This document shows positions 10,332-22,970 of a DNA stretch of 64,000 nucleotides, in pieces; within the stretch, counting starts at the first letter, position 1; the number at the start of each line of letters is the position of its first letter. Origin of the DNA: Eucommia ulmoides (lineage: Eukaryota; Streptophyta; Magnoliopsida; Garryales; Eucommiaceae); assembly GCA_016647705.1 (NCBI GenBank), contig CM028326.1:19972401-20036400 (forward strand). The letters run 5' to 3'. A program made the position numbers and the translations under genes. The notes beneath the pieces were generated by a model that ran no database searches, was not told where the DNA came from, and was given only the letters and a program-made list of their open reading frames with translations.

Positions 10332-11960
10332 ATGATCACAAGATCTGGTCGAAAAGGCAGATACAGAACATAAGAATTAGAAGATAAGTAAAAAACTCCA
10401 AGGCCATACCCCCTAGCTCTACCAACAAGGATAATTGCCCCCCCAGGACCATGAAGAACCATCTACCCTACCACCTAGGGTTGCGGGATAGACCTCGAAA
10501 ACTGTAGAAGCATCTTGGATAAATCTCCTTGAGCTCCAAATAGGCGAATTCAAGTCATGTGTATAGCTTCTCATAGCACACCTGCCACAAGCCAGTCTAG
10601 GGGGGACCAGCTCTCTAGACAGCAAGGCTCGAGGAGAAATTCCTAGACCTCGATATTCATATAGAATCTATGAATAGGCACCCGTCCAGGGACCGCCCTC
10701 CCTCCGCCTTGCGACCATGAGTCTACAGGACTAGAGAATGCCTCCCCTAGCGGTGCTAAGATCCCCACCTCCTCCAATATGCGAAAATGCATCCAACAAC
10801 CTATCAGTGTCCCCTGACGGTCAAACTCCTCACCACCTAGCCAGGTCCGATCCTAAGAGACGGGGCGAATGTGAAATTGACTCTTACCTGCCTCTTTCTC
10901 GTCACATTGTGGCCCAAGTAGTAAGCAATCATATACGGTAGGGAGCCCCGAGCAGTAGAGGTCATGGAATGCCGCTTGGCCTACATGGAAGCCCACCTCC
11001 AGGAGGTGAACGGATGCCAAGTAGGACAAGACATTTTTACGGAAGTGAGATCTTCGTTTATGGAAGACATTTTGGAAAAGGTAGTGCCAAGACGTTTTGC
11101 TTACCCCCAGATTAGTCCCTATAAAGGGACAATAGATTCGGTTAACCATCTACCCATGTTTAAATCTTATATGGACATGCATGTGGCCTTTATAGCCCTG
11201 CGGTGTAAAGCCTTTCCCATCACCCTTATAAGGGCAACAAGGTCCTAGTTCCACAGCCTGAGGCCAATATCCATCTCTGCATTCTAGGAGCTTGAGCAGT
11301 TGTTTTCTGCACGTTTCAGTTGCTCCTAGTAGAGACCGAAGACTATGACTCATATCCTTACTCTCCAGTAGGAGCCGGGTGAATCCTTGGGAGATTACAT
11401 TGAATGCTTCAACCGAGAAGCCAACACGTGCGATGAACTCCTTGAAGGCATGGCGCTAAACGCCTTTGTTGAAGGGCTCCGACACCAAAGGCTATCCTAT
11501 GATCTTTGTTCGAATCATGCCCCCACTCTCGATCAAGCTCTAGATTGTGGGACTAGGTTTCATACTGCTGACCTCCAAACTACAACCATGAGAGATAGGG
11601 AAGGGGCGAACAAGTAGAAAGAACCAAGAAATAGGGTTCCAAATCTAGCCCAAGGCTCGAGAAGGTTATAAGCTAAAAGAAGATTGGGACCCCTACCCGA
11701 GGACATGAGACCACATCCTCCCCCAAGGTGTCACCAACAAGGGTTCACTCCGCCTACAGCCTCAGTGGCCACCATCTTTGTAGAAAACACAAGGCGTGAT
11801 TGTTTCCCTTCTTCTCTGCCCCTAAGAGGAAAGTCTGCTGGGAGATCGATAACCAAGTATTGTGAGTTCCAGAGAGACAAGGGCCACTCTACTAACAACT
11901 GTTTCCAGCTACAATAGGAGATTGAAGCTCTTATCCAAAGAGCTTATCTCGGGAACTATT
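10332..11960 (+). pseudogene. gypsy gag pseudogene
   Basis: Capsid/nucleocapsid precursor of the retrotransposon. The likely start MITRSGRKG (ATG at 10332) is soon stopped. The recognisable capsid region reads PRRFAYPQISPYKGTIDS, then RCKAFPITL (about 11090-11240), matching Tat-type gag. It continues after frameshifts as ESLGDYIECFNREANTCDE... NAFVEGLRHQRLS (11380-11500). A zinc-knuckle-like end KYCEFQRDKGHSTNNCFQLQ (about 11855-11917) is followed by a stop and EIEALIQRAYLGNY. The 3' end is cut by the inserted LTR at about 11963. There are several stops and at least two frame changes. Confidence 0.8.
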
Positions 11961-11962
11961 GG

Positions 11963-13281
11963 TGGCGGAATTGCACGTCGCTACTTTCACCGCAAGTGTA
12001 CGGGTCAAGTTTTAGTAGAGTGGGAAAAGTAAGGGTTATCATTTCCACAGAGATTGGTTGAGAATATTGTCGAGTACCGTAATTATCATAACCTAATTTT
12101 ATTTAGGAGATAAAAAATGAAGTTTATAATTAATAATATACTAATACTAAATACTAATTTATCTAATTAAACTATATTACTATTTTGAGATGTTTAAGAG
12201 AATAGATTATCTAGGGATTAATTTCATTTACAAATACGTGTTTGATATTGTTTAGTTATCAATAACGGTATTCGACCTATTCGACAATCTCTGTATCGTA
12301 AACTCGTTCACTCCCTCTCCCGAGTGTAAAGCGAGTGAATATGTGATTTTGCGTTAACGCCGAAGTCCCCATCATAGTCACATGAGTCTTTCCCTAACGT
12401 CATTGATAGCATACTTTCTAACTCTCTCCTGGGTTATTAGATCGTTGCGTTGTGTTTTCCCTAATCCGAATTCGGGGTTACCTCTCCCGAGTGTCAAATC
12501 CTGATTTCTCAATATACCTAAACAAGTATATAATGAAAATACAAGCACGGAAAATACAATCGAATAGCAAAGAACAACCATTGACGAAACATCGATTTCA
12601 AAATCACATATTCATAAATTATAGTAATCCCTAGACAATATCCATTTCGCTAACGGCCATAACCATATATACAATGATAAATGAGCTAAACATGCTCAAA
12701 CCATAATCTAAAATTAAGAAATAAATAAAGAAACAAGAGAAACTAGTCGTAGTCTGAAGATTTGGCGCTAAAACTGTTCCGAGAACGCTTCTCCTTCTTC
12801 ACGACGTGTTATTCTCCTTCGGATTTAGTGGAGCATTCCCCCAAAAACCTCTCAACCCTATTCTAACCCTAGGAGCTCTCTTATGGCCGAAATAGAGGAG
12901 AGGAGGAAGATATAGGGCCTAAAAATATCTAAACTATGTGCAGAGTCACCGTCACGGCAGTGGGTATGTCGGTTAAGGTCACGGCCTCGACGATGGACTC
13001 AGCAGTGAGAGAAGAGCCCACTCTGTTGTTTCAATGCCTCGACAGTGGGCTTTCATCAAGAAAAGACCTCTCTCTTCATATTGATCGCCGCGGCAGTAGT
13101 CTGGACACCGCGACGGTGGGCTGCACTCATGAATTTTGCCCTCATGCTTGTTTTCCCACCGTTCTTGATCCGATTTGATCGTTTATAATCCGTTTTCATC
13201 TCTTTTCACCCCACACACTTGTTTTAATACAAAAAGAATAAAAATATATTAAAATACTATAATAACACTCGAAAACTAACA
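11963..13281 (-). mobile_element. probable solo LTR inserted in gypsy gag, minus orientation
   Basis: The gypsy gag frame stops being recognisable at about 11962 and the gag/protease linker resumes by about 13303, so this block is foreign. Read on the minus strand it starts TGTTAGTTTTCGAGTG (ending at + 13281) and ends in ...CCGCCA (+ 11963), the TG...CA form of an LTR. Its minus-strand 3' part has TGACCCGTACACTTGCGGTG, a phrase I associate with plant LTR ends. There is no coding capacity and short CGGCAGTGGGC-like repeats occur near 12950-13120. The 5-bp flanks (ATTGG and AGTTT) do not match, so target duplication is unproven. Family unassigned. Confidence 0.6.
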
Positions 13282-13302
13282 AGTTTGGTTTGGAAATAGA
13301 TG

Positions 13303-16300
13303 GGTGAATCACACCTATCAACTATGTCCAAAGAGAAAATCAGGAGCATCCCGATGAGGATAAACCCCAAGGAGAGCCTCAAGCTCAAAGAAGATAGAAA
13401 AATCTCAACCATCCACTACCCCGGGAGGCAGATGCCGAGGAGTACATATGCCCCACGATTATGCCTTGGTCATTACAGCCCTAGTCAATCACTTCAGGAT
13501 GGGGCACATCCTGGTCAATGGAGGAAGCTTGGCTTACATCATCTTTGAATGGGCCTTTGAAAAACTGAAGACCGAGGCTGGTGCCTTGTAGCCCACTAAA
13601 TCCTCCCTAGTCGGTTTTGGGGGAGAGGTGGTCAACTCCCTCAAATGAGTATCTCTACCCACCACAGTCGGGATAAATCTAAGGTCATTGACGGTATGGA
13701 CCAAGTTTTTAATAGTAGACAGGCTGTCGGCCTACAGCGCTATTATGGGGCGACCGACAATTTCAGCCTTTAAGGTCGTTTACTTTCTATACTACCCAGT
13801 TATAAAGTTCCCCACCAACCAAGGGATAAGTGACGTCAGAGATGACGAGGAGGTGTCACGAGCTTATACCTGGAGGGCACTAGAACAAAATAAATAACAA
13901 CCAATGGGGGGGCCTGGACTCCAAAGGTCTGAGCTAGTAACTCTTAAGCTCATGATCCTAGATGTTGAAGAAGTCCTAGTACCAATTAATGAGACTATGA
14001 ATAATGAGTCTAGCCCCCTGCCCACATGAAGAATTGATTGAAATGTCAATTCATCCCACTCTTAATAACGAACGGTCAGAGTAAGAGTGAAGATCACCCC
14101 ATAACAATGGGCTAAGCTCACAAAACTGTTACACAAAAATGTTGATGTATCTATTTGGTCTCATGATGAGCTCCCAGGAAGCGATCTAAGGGTGGCCATG
14201 CAAAGGCTCTACACAGACCCACACCATCCTCTAGTTAAGCAGAAGAGAAGGAAGTTCTATCTTGAGCACCAAAAAATCATCGAAGAATATATGCAAACGT
14301 TGATTAAGTCTAGAATTGTAGAGGAGGTGACGGTCCCAGACTGGTTGTCTAATGTTATGCTTACTCCTAAGGCCGAAGGCAAGTTGAGGCTTTGCGTCGA
14401 CTTCAAGGACCTTAACAAGGCTTGTCCCAAAGACTTATTTCCTCTACCGATGATTGATCTAATTATCAACACCGTGACAGGTCATGAGCTCCTTAGCTTT
14501 CTAGACTCATATGCCAGCTACAACCAAATTCTTATGTTCCCCCCTAACAAGAGAATAATATCTTTCAATATGGATAGGGGAACATACTGCTACAAGGTGA
14601 TGCCTTTTGGCCTACGTAATTCCAGAGCCACCTACTAGAGGTTGGTCAACAAAATGTTTAAAAAGGAAATCAGTAAAACTATGGAAGTCTACATCGACGA
14701 TATGTTGGTGAAGAGCTCTCGAGCTCCCGATCACCTAGCGCACCTCCCAAAATATTTTGATAAACTAAGGGCTCACCGTATGAAGCTCGACCCCACCAAG
14801 GGCATCTTTAGTGTGTCCCTGCCCCGCTCGAAGAAAGAAGTCCAAATATTGATCGGTAGGCTTGCAGTCTAGAACTTCTTCATCCCTAAATCTTCATAAA
14901 GATATTTGCCCTTTTTTAAGGTACTCCGCGAGAAAAAAGACTTCACCTAGACAAGTGAGTGTGAAGTTTACTTTTCAATCTAAATTGCTACCTTTTCTTA
15001 ATGCCCCTACTTAGAACCTTGAAGGAGTAAGAGGAGTTATACATCTCTGCTTCCTCAACTGTGATAAGCGCAACCCTAGTATGGAAAGAAAATAGTGTTT
15101 AGAGCCCTGTGTACTATTCTAGCAGAGTTTGAAGTTGCCGTCTCAATCTAAATCTCTATCTTTCCTCAACGCCCCTACTCAGAACCTTGAAGGAGGAAGA
15201 TGAGTTATACATCTCCGCTTCCTCAACTGCGATAAGCGCAGTCCTGGTGAGAAAAGGAAATGGCGTTTAGAGCCTAGTATACTATTCCAGCAGAGTCATC
15301 CTGGACACTGAGACAAGATACTTAAGGTTCGAGAAGTTGGCTTATGCCCTGTTGATCGCCTCCAAGAAACTTTGACAATATTTCCAGGCTCACGATATTG
15401 TGGTTCTGACCGATCAACCCCTGAAGCAAATCATGTACTCTCCTAACGTCTCAAAAAGGCTGATAAAGTACAATTTTGAGCTGGGGTAGTTCCATATAGA
15501 ATATCGTCCAAGAACGACAATTAAAGGCTAAGTCCTCGCCAATTTTATTGCATAATTCACCTTCCCAAACGAATAGAATCCAAAAGAAAATCACTAGGGA
15601 ACTCTACCCCCGGGGGACCCGGGGACTTCCTCTTACCCCTGCAATTTTTGGTCCGACAGCGTGGCAGCTCTACACAGATACATCATCAAACGTGAGCGAC
15701 TATGGGGTAAGGATGATTTTGATGGCCCTAGATAAAAACTTATTGAATATACTCTCAGGCTCAGATTTAGGGCAACAAACAAAGAGGCTAAATATGAAGC
15801 CTTACTTGGTTATCTTCGCTTGGTGAAGGAATTCAATGTACAAACTTTCTTGGTCTTTTGTGACTCACAACTTGTAGTCAACCAGGTGAATGGCTATTAC
15901 ATGGACAAGGACCTAAGCATGTCAGTATACTTGGGAAGGGTGAGGGAACTTATAGAAATTTAAAAAAAAATCTAAGTATTCCAAATCCTTTGAGAAGAGA
16001 ACAGGCATGCTAACGTACTAGTAAATCTTGCTTCGACGGCAGAATGGACTCTGAAAAATAGCATCCCTGTGGAATACCTTAATGCTCCAAGCATTGCAGA
16101 TTCGGATCTAGTAGCCACCATCTGCAAACTCAATGATCTTCTAACTTGGATGGACCTAATCAAATAGTACTTGGAGCACGACACCTTGCTAGAAGACTAT
16201 GTAGAATCAAAGAAGATACGCTATCGGTTAGCGAGGTACACCCTTATTGACGGAGTTCTGTAACGGAGATCATTCTCTGACCCCTATTCTTGTTGTCTCT

Positions 16301-17397
16301 ATCCAAAAGAGACCAAGTATGTCCTAGTTAGACTCACGAAGGCTTGTGCGGTAACCACTCGGGGGGTAGGTCCCTCATCAACAAACTACTTTGCCATGGA
16401 TACTTCTGGACCAAAATACATAAAGATGTCATGGAGTTTGTCTAGAAATGTGAAAAATGTTAGAGATTTGCATCGCATCTTTACGCCCCTCCTACCATGC
16501 TGGCTCTGATGACCAGCCCATGGACTTTTGTCTATTGAGGCATAGACCTACTCAGACCTTTCCCTCAGGGAACCGAGCAGAGAAAGTTCATGGTCCTCTC
16601 CATTAACTATTTTACGAAGTGGGTCGAGGTTGGTCCTCTTGACCGAATCACCGAGGAAAAAATCTATAACTTTCCATAAAAAAATATAGGTTACTGTTTC
16701 AGGGTCTCGAGAGAAATTGTGTCTAACATCGGCACTTAGTTCGACAACTTCATATTCATCACCTTTTGTGTAGAGCTATAGATCAGAACGAACTTTGCCT
16801 CCCCCAGACATCCTCAGTCAAATGGCCAGGTGGAGGTTACAAATAGAACTACATGGATTAAAGACAAGACTTGATAAGTCAAAGGGCAGGTGGGTGGAAG
16901 ATGTCTACCCTATTCTCTGGGCGTATCACATAACTCTGAGAACTTCTACTAGGGATAAGCTTTTTGCGATGGATCTCGGCTCCGAGACCGTCATCCCTGT
17001 AGAAACCAACGTGCAGATACTCAGAATTGTTGGAACCTTTGATCAAGCCAAAAATGATACGGCATTGTTATTCAACCTTGGTTTTCTCAAAGAAAGAAGA
17101 TAACAAGCCTGTGTTCTGCCAGCTACATACCAATAGAGGGCGACTAGATATTATGACCTACGAGTTCACCCTTGCTCCTTCGACATCGACAACCTTGTTA
17201 TCTGAAAGGTCACTTTAGCTACAAAAGAGAAAAGTGCCACAAAGTTGGCCCCCACCTGGGAAGGGCTGTATAAGGTCCCCGGGATCACGTGTCAGGGCAC
17301 TTACGATCTGGAAACAAAAGAAGGTGTGCCACTTAGGCACCCGTGGAACGCTGACCATCTGAAGTGCTACTTTTGTAGAGAAGATCCACTTTTGTAA
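13303..17397 (+). pseudogene. gypsy pol pseudogene (PR-RT-RH-aRH-INT)
   Basis: Polyprotein of protease, reverse transcriptase, RNase H and integrase. Protease: HDYALVITALV then LVNGGSLAYIIF (about 13455-13550), where the expected DGGSSAD has lost its catalytic Asp (D to N). RT: 14192-14870, with LRLCVDFKDLNKACPKD, KVMPFGLRNSRATY, a stop, then YIDDMLVKS with the catalytic DD intact. RNase H: about 14940-15450. A second archaeal-type RNase H: about 15660-16030 (LYTDTSSN, TNKEAKYEALLGYL, CDSQLVVNQVNG). Integrase: KCEKC with stops at Gln positions, GIDLLRPFPQ (first Asp kept), SNIGT (second Asp lost), HPQSNGQVEVTNRT (Glu kept). The C-terminal tail TWEGLYKVPGITCQGTYDLE...HPWNADHLK ends near 17385. 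There are many in-frame stops and shifts. Confidence 0.85.
14963..15298 (+). repeat. in-frame 168-bp tandem duplication inside pol
   Basis: Units 14963-15130 and 15131-15298 are both 168 bp (56 codons) and share TTGAAGGAG(T/G)AAGA, CTTCCTCAACTG(T/C)GATAAGCGCA and TACTATTC(T/C)AGCAGAGT. They encode the start of RNase H (LRTLKE, YISASSTAISA-like text). Because the length is a multiple of three, the frame was kept when it arose. Confidence 0.85.
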
Positions 17398-18562
17398 ATA
17401 ACTTCCACTTTGTAAGAAGTGTAGCCATTTTTCTTATCAAATAAAGAAGGCGTTTTGTGCAATGTACCTTGTGTTCTATCTAGTAAACGACATCCCAACC
17501 CTTAGAGTCGCGGATGAATCTCCAAAAAATAACATCTCAACACTCAGCGACGTGGTGATTCTTCACAAACCTCATCCTGGTGCTCAGCATCGAGGGTGAT
17601 AACCAGACCCTCTCTAGAAGTTAATAGTCTGTACCCGGGAAAAGACAACGGTACCTCTCCCCACCAGTCGACTATAAGTCCAACATTCTGAATGAAAAAT
17701 ACTCCTATATGGACCAAGTTGAGATAACCTAAAAGATTTTAGGAACACACCGATGACTTGCCATGGGACACCAACCATCGTGTTGTGGCCCTGCAGACCT
17801 AGAGTACTAGACACCTTGGAAAACCCTTCCTCCTAAGTCCGCAACACGATTTTCTCATAATCAACTCGTATCCCGGACTTGGGGAATAGTGGTCCATCAT
17901 CTTGGGCAAAGACGAGAAGTTTTTTCCAAATTTTCATTCAAAATTTAATAACTCTGCAAACAATACCAATTAGAAAGTGACTTGGTGAAAATGTCAGGAA
18001 TGTGGAACAAACTCTGAAACACAATCTCTATGTCGTTAAAAAACTCACACACTCGAGCACAAAAAATGACTTATATTTATAAGTTTAGAAGATGTACAAG
18101 TGGGGGTCATCAACCCATTACAAGTCGACAAAAAAGGGGGTCATTCGCCCATTACAAAAAGAGAGGATTGTGTGCCTATTACAAGTCGACAAAAAGAATG
18201 AGTGAAAAAGATACTACAAAGTCCTAAATGCTAAAGAAGCAACATCCTGGAATGCATTTCTCTCCACCCTTGTCCTGAGGGGTGTCCTCACGAGGAGAAA
18301 AATCATTCATCCCCAACATCTTCCTGTCAGGCACCTTTGTGTTTGGCACCATCCTCCAGGTTTGAGAACTCTATATCCACAAGGCTTATGGGGAATTCTG
18401 GGTACAAGCGATAAATAACCTTCATTGTGGTCCGGTTCCCTACCTCCAAGAAATTATTGGTCATCACCTCCCAGAGTTCCAGGTTTTCGGGGCCTTTTTT
18501 CCACTACTCCACCACCTCTAATTTACACATTTCCCTAGCTCGATTAGAAGTGTCTTTCCACT
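17398..18562 (+). other. gypsy non-coding spacer after pol
   Basis: Untranslated sequence downstream of integrase, nearly collinear with 38110-39360 in the duplicated copy. Both contain AGAGTCGCGGATGAATC followed by a CTCAGCG(A/G)CGTGGT block. The copy here lacks about 50 bp that are present near 38330-38385. A phrase AATAAAGAAGG near 17441 could be a poly(A)-signal-like motif. No protein is recognised. Confidence 0.6.
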
Positions 18563-20500
18563 TTGCTCCAAGTTCTTCACACGCTACTAGTAGGTGGAGA
18601 ACTTAGCATTGATCGTGTCAACCTTAAACTGGAGGTCCTAGCGATCAGTGTGGAGTTCGAGAGTCTCTGTCTGCATAGCGGACTGATCGGAACGGAGGCA
18701 AACTTCCACCTCAATACTTTTCTTGAGGGAATCTCAGTTGGAATCAAGTTTGGTGAAGAGCTGACCATCCGAGAAAATATGGTTTACCAGCCAATGGAAC
18801 CGAAGGATGGCCTGTAGGTGAAAATAAATTGAGAAGAAAAGGTGGGGATTCAAGAAATTGAAAGAGACTTTCAAATAATCTAAGTACTGAGAAAGAGCGA
18901 AGCACTCACTCCCGTCATGTCCCTGTAAATGTCCCCGGCGAGCCGTTCCAAGGCAATACCACCAATCTTCTTTTTGTCAGCCAGTGGAGTCACTCGGCCC
19001 AGGAACTCCGACATCAGTGCCTAGTTATCCAACAGGCGGGTACCAATATCCAAGTAGGTATTCCCAACTCCAAAGAAATCGAGACTAGGATCAAGAGAAA
19101 CTGGAGTTGCATTTGTTAACTTGAAAGGACGTTTGCTCTACCATTTACCTTATTGTATCAACTCCCCAGTAGGTTGTTTTCCCCTCTCTTGTAGAGCTTC
19201 CCACGTAGTATCCAAATCCCATGCGCTAAGATTAGACTCTCTGGTCGTCACCCCTGTGGGGCCTGAAGACTGAGGAGGTAGAACACTACCTTGAAAAGTC
19301 TGTCTATGTCCAATGGTCAGGCTCTCCGTGACCCCAGCCTTCCTCTTGGAATTAACTCTCAATTGTAGAGCATGTTATCCATTCCTTCTAGGAGATCAAA
19401 GTTCAAAATATCAAACCAAAGCCATGAAAAATTGACGATCAAAAAAAACTTATTATTCGTTGGTCTTGACGGAAGCTCGGCGGGAGTTAAAAATAACGCC
19501 TGGTAGAAGTGAGCACCACAATTTCTGGACGGAGCTCCTTCACCCTGTGTGGTGACTTTTCGCTCTGTTTTTCACTCTCTACAAAAATGGGACAAGAACC
19601 CAGTAAGTGCAAATGGTTGAAGTACTATTCTCAACTACCTTCAAGATCTCCTTACCAATTCTCTCCTAGGATTGTTTGACAGGAATCGAGTGATCCTCCT
19701 TGTCAAGGTCGAACTCCCAACCGTCACCATCGAGGTAAAAGTACCTAAGCCTCTACTTATGTACCTTGATATCCATGTGGATCCGAAAATAATGACCTGG
19801 AGGACATATAACACCACCCAGCACCCAACGATAGGGACTTGGTGAAGAAGAGAGCACGAAAAAGCTCCATACTCAGCTCAATCCCCTCCACCTTGAAGAT
19901 AATATAAGATACTATCACTATTTTCATGCTGCTCGGAGCCAGCTGTGATGGACACATACCGAACTTCTTACAAACAGCCCAGGCCTAAGGGTGAATGCGA
20001 AAACGAAGTCCGGTATCCAACCGATAAAGAAACATCATAATAAAACTCGGGAGTGACTGATGTGCCCTCTGCTCGACAGTAGGGACCCTCGTCATGACGG
20101 AACCCGGGAAGGTAAATAAGCTATGAGCCTTTATCAAATCCTTCTCGGTAATTTTGGACTGAAGGTCCCAGAGAGGGCTTCGAATTGGAAAAACAGAGTA
20201 TAGAATCTCAAGCCCCAGACTGTTGATGTGACACGGTCCTAAGAGAATCGCATTGAGAAACCAAGTCTTTGTCGCTTGTTCCTCCTTCTCCAAAATGACT
20301 ACGGAAACAAGCTCCCGTGAAGAGGCTTCTCCCCCGTGTTTGCCAGGGTGGCTAACCATGGACACTAGCTTAGAAAAAGAAGGTCCTTTCCTTGGTGATT
20401 ATGTTCAAACTGGCAAAAAATGAGAGAGCGGTCCTTGGGCGCTTGTGTACCGTCTGGTATTCCTAGGAGTAGGAGAGGCTTGCTCCAACATGCTGAAGCC
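18563..20500 (-). pseudogene. antisense ORF of the Tat-type gypsy element (pseudogene)
   Basis: Read on the minus strand from an ATG near 20490 (MLEQASPTPRNT), this degraded frame gives VSMVSHPGKHGGEASSRELV, then WFLNAILLGPCHINSLGLEI, then FLYRLDTGLRFRIHP, and after a stop CKKFGMCPSQLAPSSMKIVI and FRALFFTKSLSLGAGW. The pattern resembles the family annotated as putative gypsy-type transposon (Pfam Transposase_28-like), known as an antisense ORF between pol and 3' LTR in plant Tat elements. Its function is unknown. A more diverged C-terminal part (GDIYRDMTGV near 18910) follows. It is collinear with 39360-41255. Stops and shifts disable it. Confidence 0.7.
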
Positions 20501-20575
20501 TGAGTTGCTCCTTAGAAAAAAAACAAATGTTGAAGTGGAGATATGGGAACACATTTATAAATTAAGAAAAAGTAT

Positions 20576-22970
20576 TGTTAACCTAGTAATCTACCTAAGG
20601 GGAGGGTGAATTGGGTAGTTATAAAATTAAAACAAATAATTATCTTTTCAACACTTAACTTAAAAAAATAATTAATTTAATCCTAAATTAATTATTATCC
20701 ATTTATATAGCAGCAGATAAATGTAATTAACTCTAGGTGCACACCCAAATAACATAAAATAAATAATGTAAAAATGCAGCACACTACGATGTATACTAGT
20801 TCACCACACTACTATTGGCTAATCTAATCATCTAAGCCCCACGGAGAGTCACACTCATTAAACCACTAAGATTCCTTTAACTAGGTAGGAACCAAACATT
20901 TACACAATGATTCTTTTTATAGGCTCAGAATCAACCTTTACAATTCCCTTTTCACGGGCTAAGGAATAACCTCTATCTTTTTAACAGGCTAAAGATTAAC
21001 CTAATTGTTTTATACTTAGGCTAAAAATCAAACCTCACCAAAAAATCACTCAAAGTATCCTTTTTACCGGTAAAAATGGAACCGTTACAAATCACACAAA
21101 CAAATTATATTCAAGAAGAATTAACACCTATTTGTTTTCACGGAAAAGAATAACATAACCTTTTTATACCTTAGATAAATATCAAACCTCAATATCTTTA
21201 TCGGAACAGATTGAAACCAATCTACCCCTGATTAGATATTCCCAACAATATCTAATCCACACAAAAGTCACCAATTACAATAAATTGATAAGTCTTTTCC
21301 CACTCGGAACTTCTACCACTTCAAATTAATTTAAACTCAACTAAAGTCCCGAATTTACTAGTGATAGAAGTTTATGTGAGAAATTCAAAATGTGATTATA
21401 AAATAAGTGGGTAGCACACAATTGAGCACGTAATTAGATTTTCACCAAAATTCATTTTAAAATATTTTTATGCAATTTAAAGTTTAGAAAACGATTTCTC
21501 AATGATAAAAAAAAAAAAAAAAATACAAGCAATTAATAATGCTATCAAATAACAATTAAAAGTAAAAGTTTGGAGCTATCTCATCAAGATATCACCGAAA
21601 AAAAAAAAAAACTGAATCGCAGTAAGACTTTAAATTGATGACACCAAAAATTTCTACGAACTTTCTCAAGAACTTTTCTCAAAGATAATATCACAATACA
21701 CTCGTAGTATAATTTCAAAATAATGACTCTCAGAATGCTTAGGAACTAAATAACTCTAGATAGAATGATATATTAGGATATGTCACAAGATAAAAACGCA
21801 AGTCTATTTAAATAGATTTGAAACAAGCCCTCTAAGGGCTAGTTCCCACAAGATATGACATTTAATTACTCATATAGATCCCATATATCAATATGACTCA
21901 ATCTTGGTACAAAACATTTAATTATAGCTTTAAAATCTCTTAATTAAGTCCCTCAAATATTTTTCAATCTCAAATCGATAAGATAGGAAATATTAATAGA
22001 CCAATTTGAGAAACACTTAAAATAAGTATATCATATCTATAGGGATAGTCAAATAAGGATAATATATCTATTATAAGTTCAAATCCCTAAGATATCTCCA
22101 AAAAAATAGCCAAAAATGGCTAGCTAACGGCTACTTTTAGATCAAATCCACGAAATCCTCTAAACCTGAAATAGCAAACTCGGTTGACCAACCAAACCCT
22201 ATCAGTCGACCGATTGATTCAAGTTGTAGCCCAAGCCAAACTTATTTACCAATTGGTCGACTGATCCTTCATGTGTCGGTTGACCAATTGATTCAGGATG
22301 TTCTCCTGGCCATTTTTTGGCCATGGTCGGTCGACCGATCATCAACGGTCGGTTGACCAATCAAAAAAGAGAGTTCATATCTTGGTCATCAGTTGACCAA
22401 TCTCTCTCAATCGGTTGACCCATCGATTCAAAGACTTTTCTAATTCCTAGCCATTTCCCGTCAATTGATCAATCTCCTTGTCGTTAGTTGACCAATCAGT
22501 GCTAGATCTCCATTTTTCAATTATATTATAACTCTAATCTTCGACGTTTTCAACCCTTTAACCGATTTCCTTTCTAGGTTAACTTAATTGACACTATTAA
22601 TCAATTTTAAACACTAATCTTTCTTAGGTTAATATGTTTTCTTGAATTTCAGATTGGAGCAAATATGTTAATTAATTAGAACCCTGTCAAAAACACACAT
22701 AAATATAAATTCATTTTTGTGTCGTGTGTGATCCTAATTGAGATACATTAAGAGTAAAAATTAGTTTGAGTTGTTTTCACCTAGATTCTTCGAGATCTTC
22801 AGTCTCTTAATGCCCAACTCTTTGATTGTCTCTCAGCATCCTTAGCATCTTTAATAATATCTTCACGATAACATTAGCAATAGAACTTTTACACTGAAAC
22901 ACTCAATAAACTCATTAGTTCCACCAAAAATATCAACACTTAATTGTCCATCAAAATTATAGGATCAACA
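20576..22970 (-). repeat. element A 3' LTR (complete)
   Basis: On the minus strand it starts TGTTGATCCTATAATTTTG (at + 22970) and ends in ...CTAGGTTAACA (at + 20576), 2395 bp. The cluster of GGTCGACCGA-like words lies at about 22175-22500. It is clearly related to the LTRs of element B (shared GATTTTGATGGA(C/T)AA start and CCCAATTCACCC end) but diverged. Confidence 0.8.
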
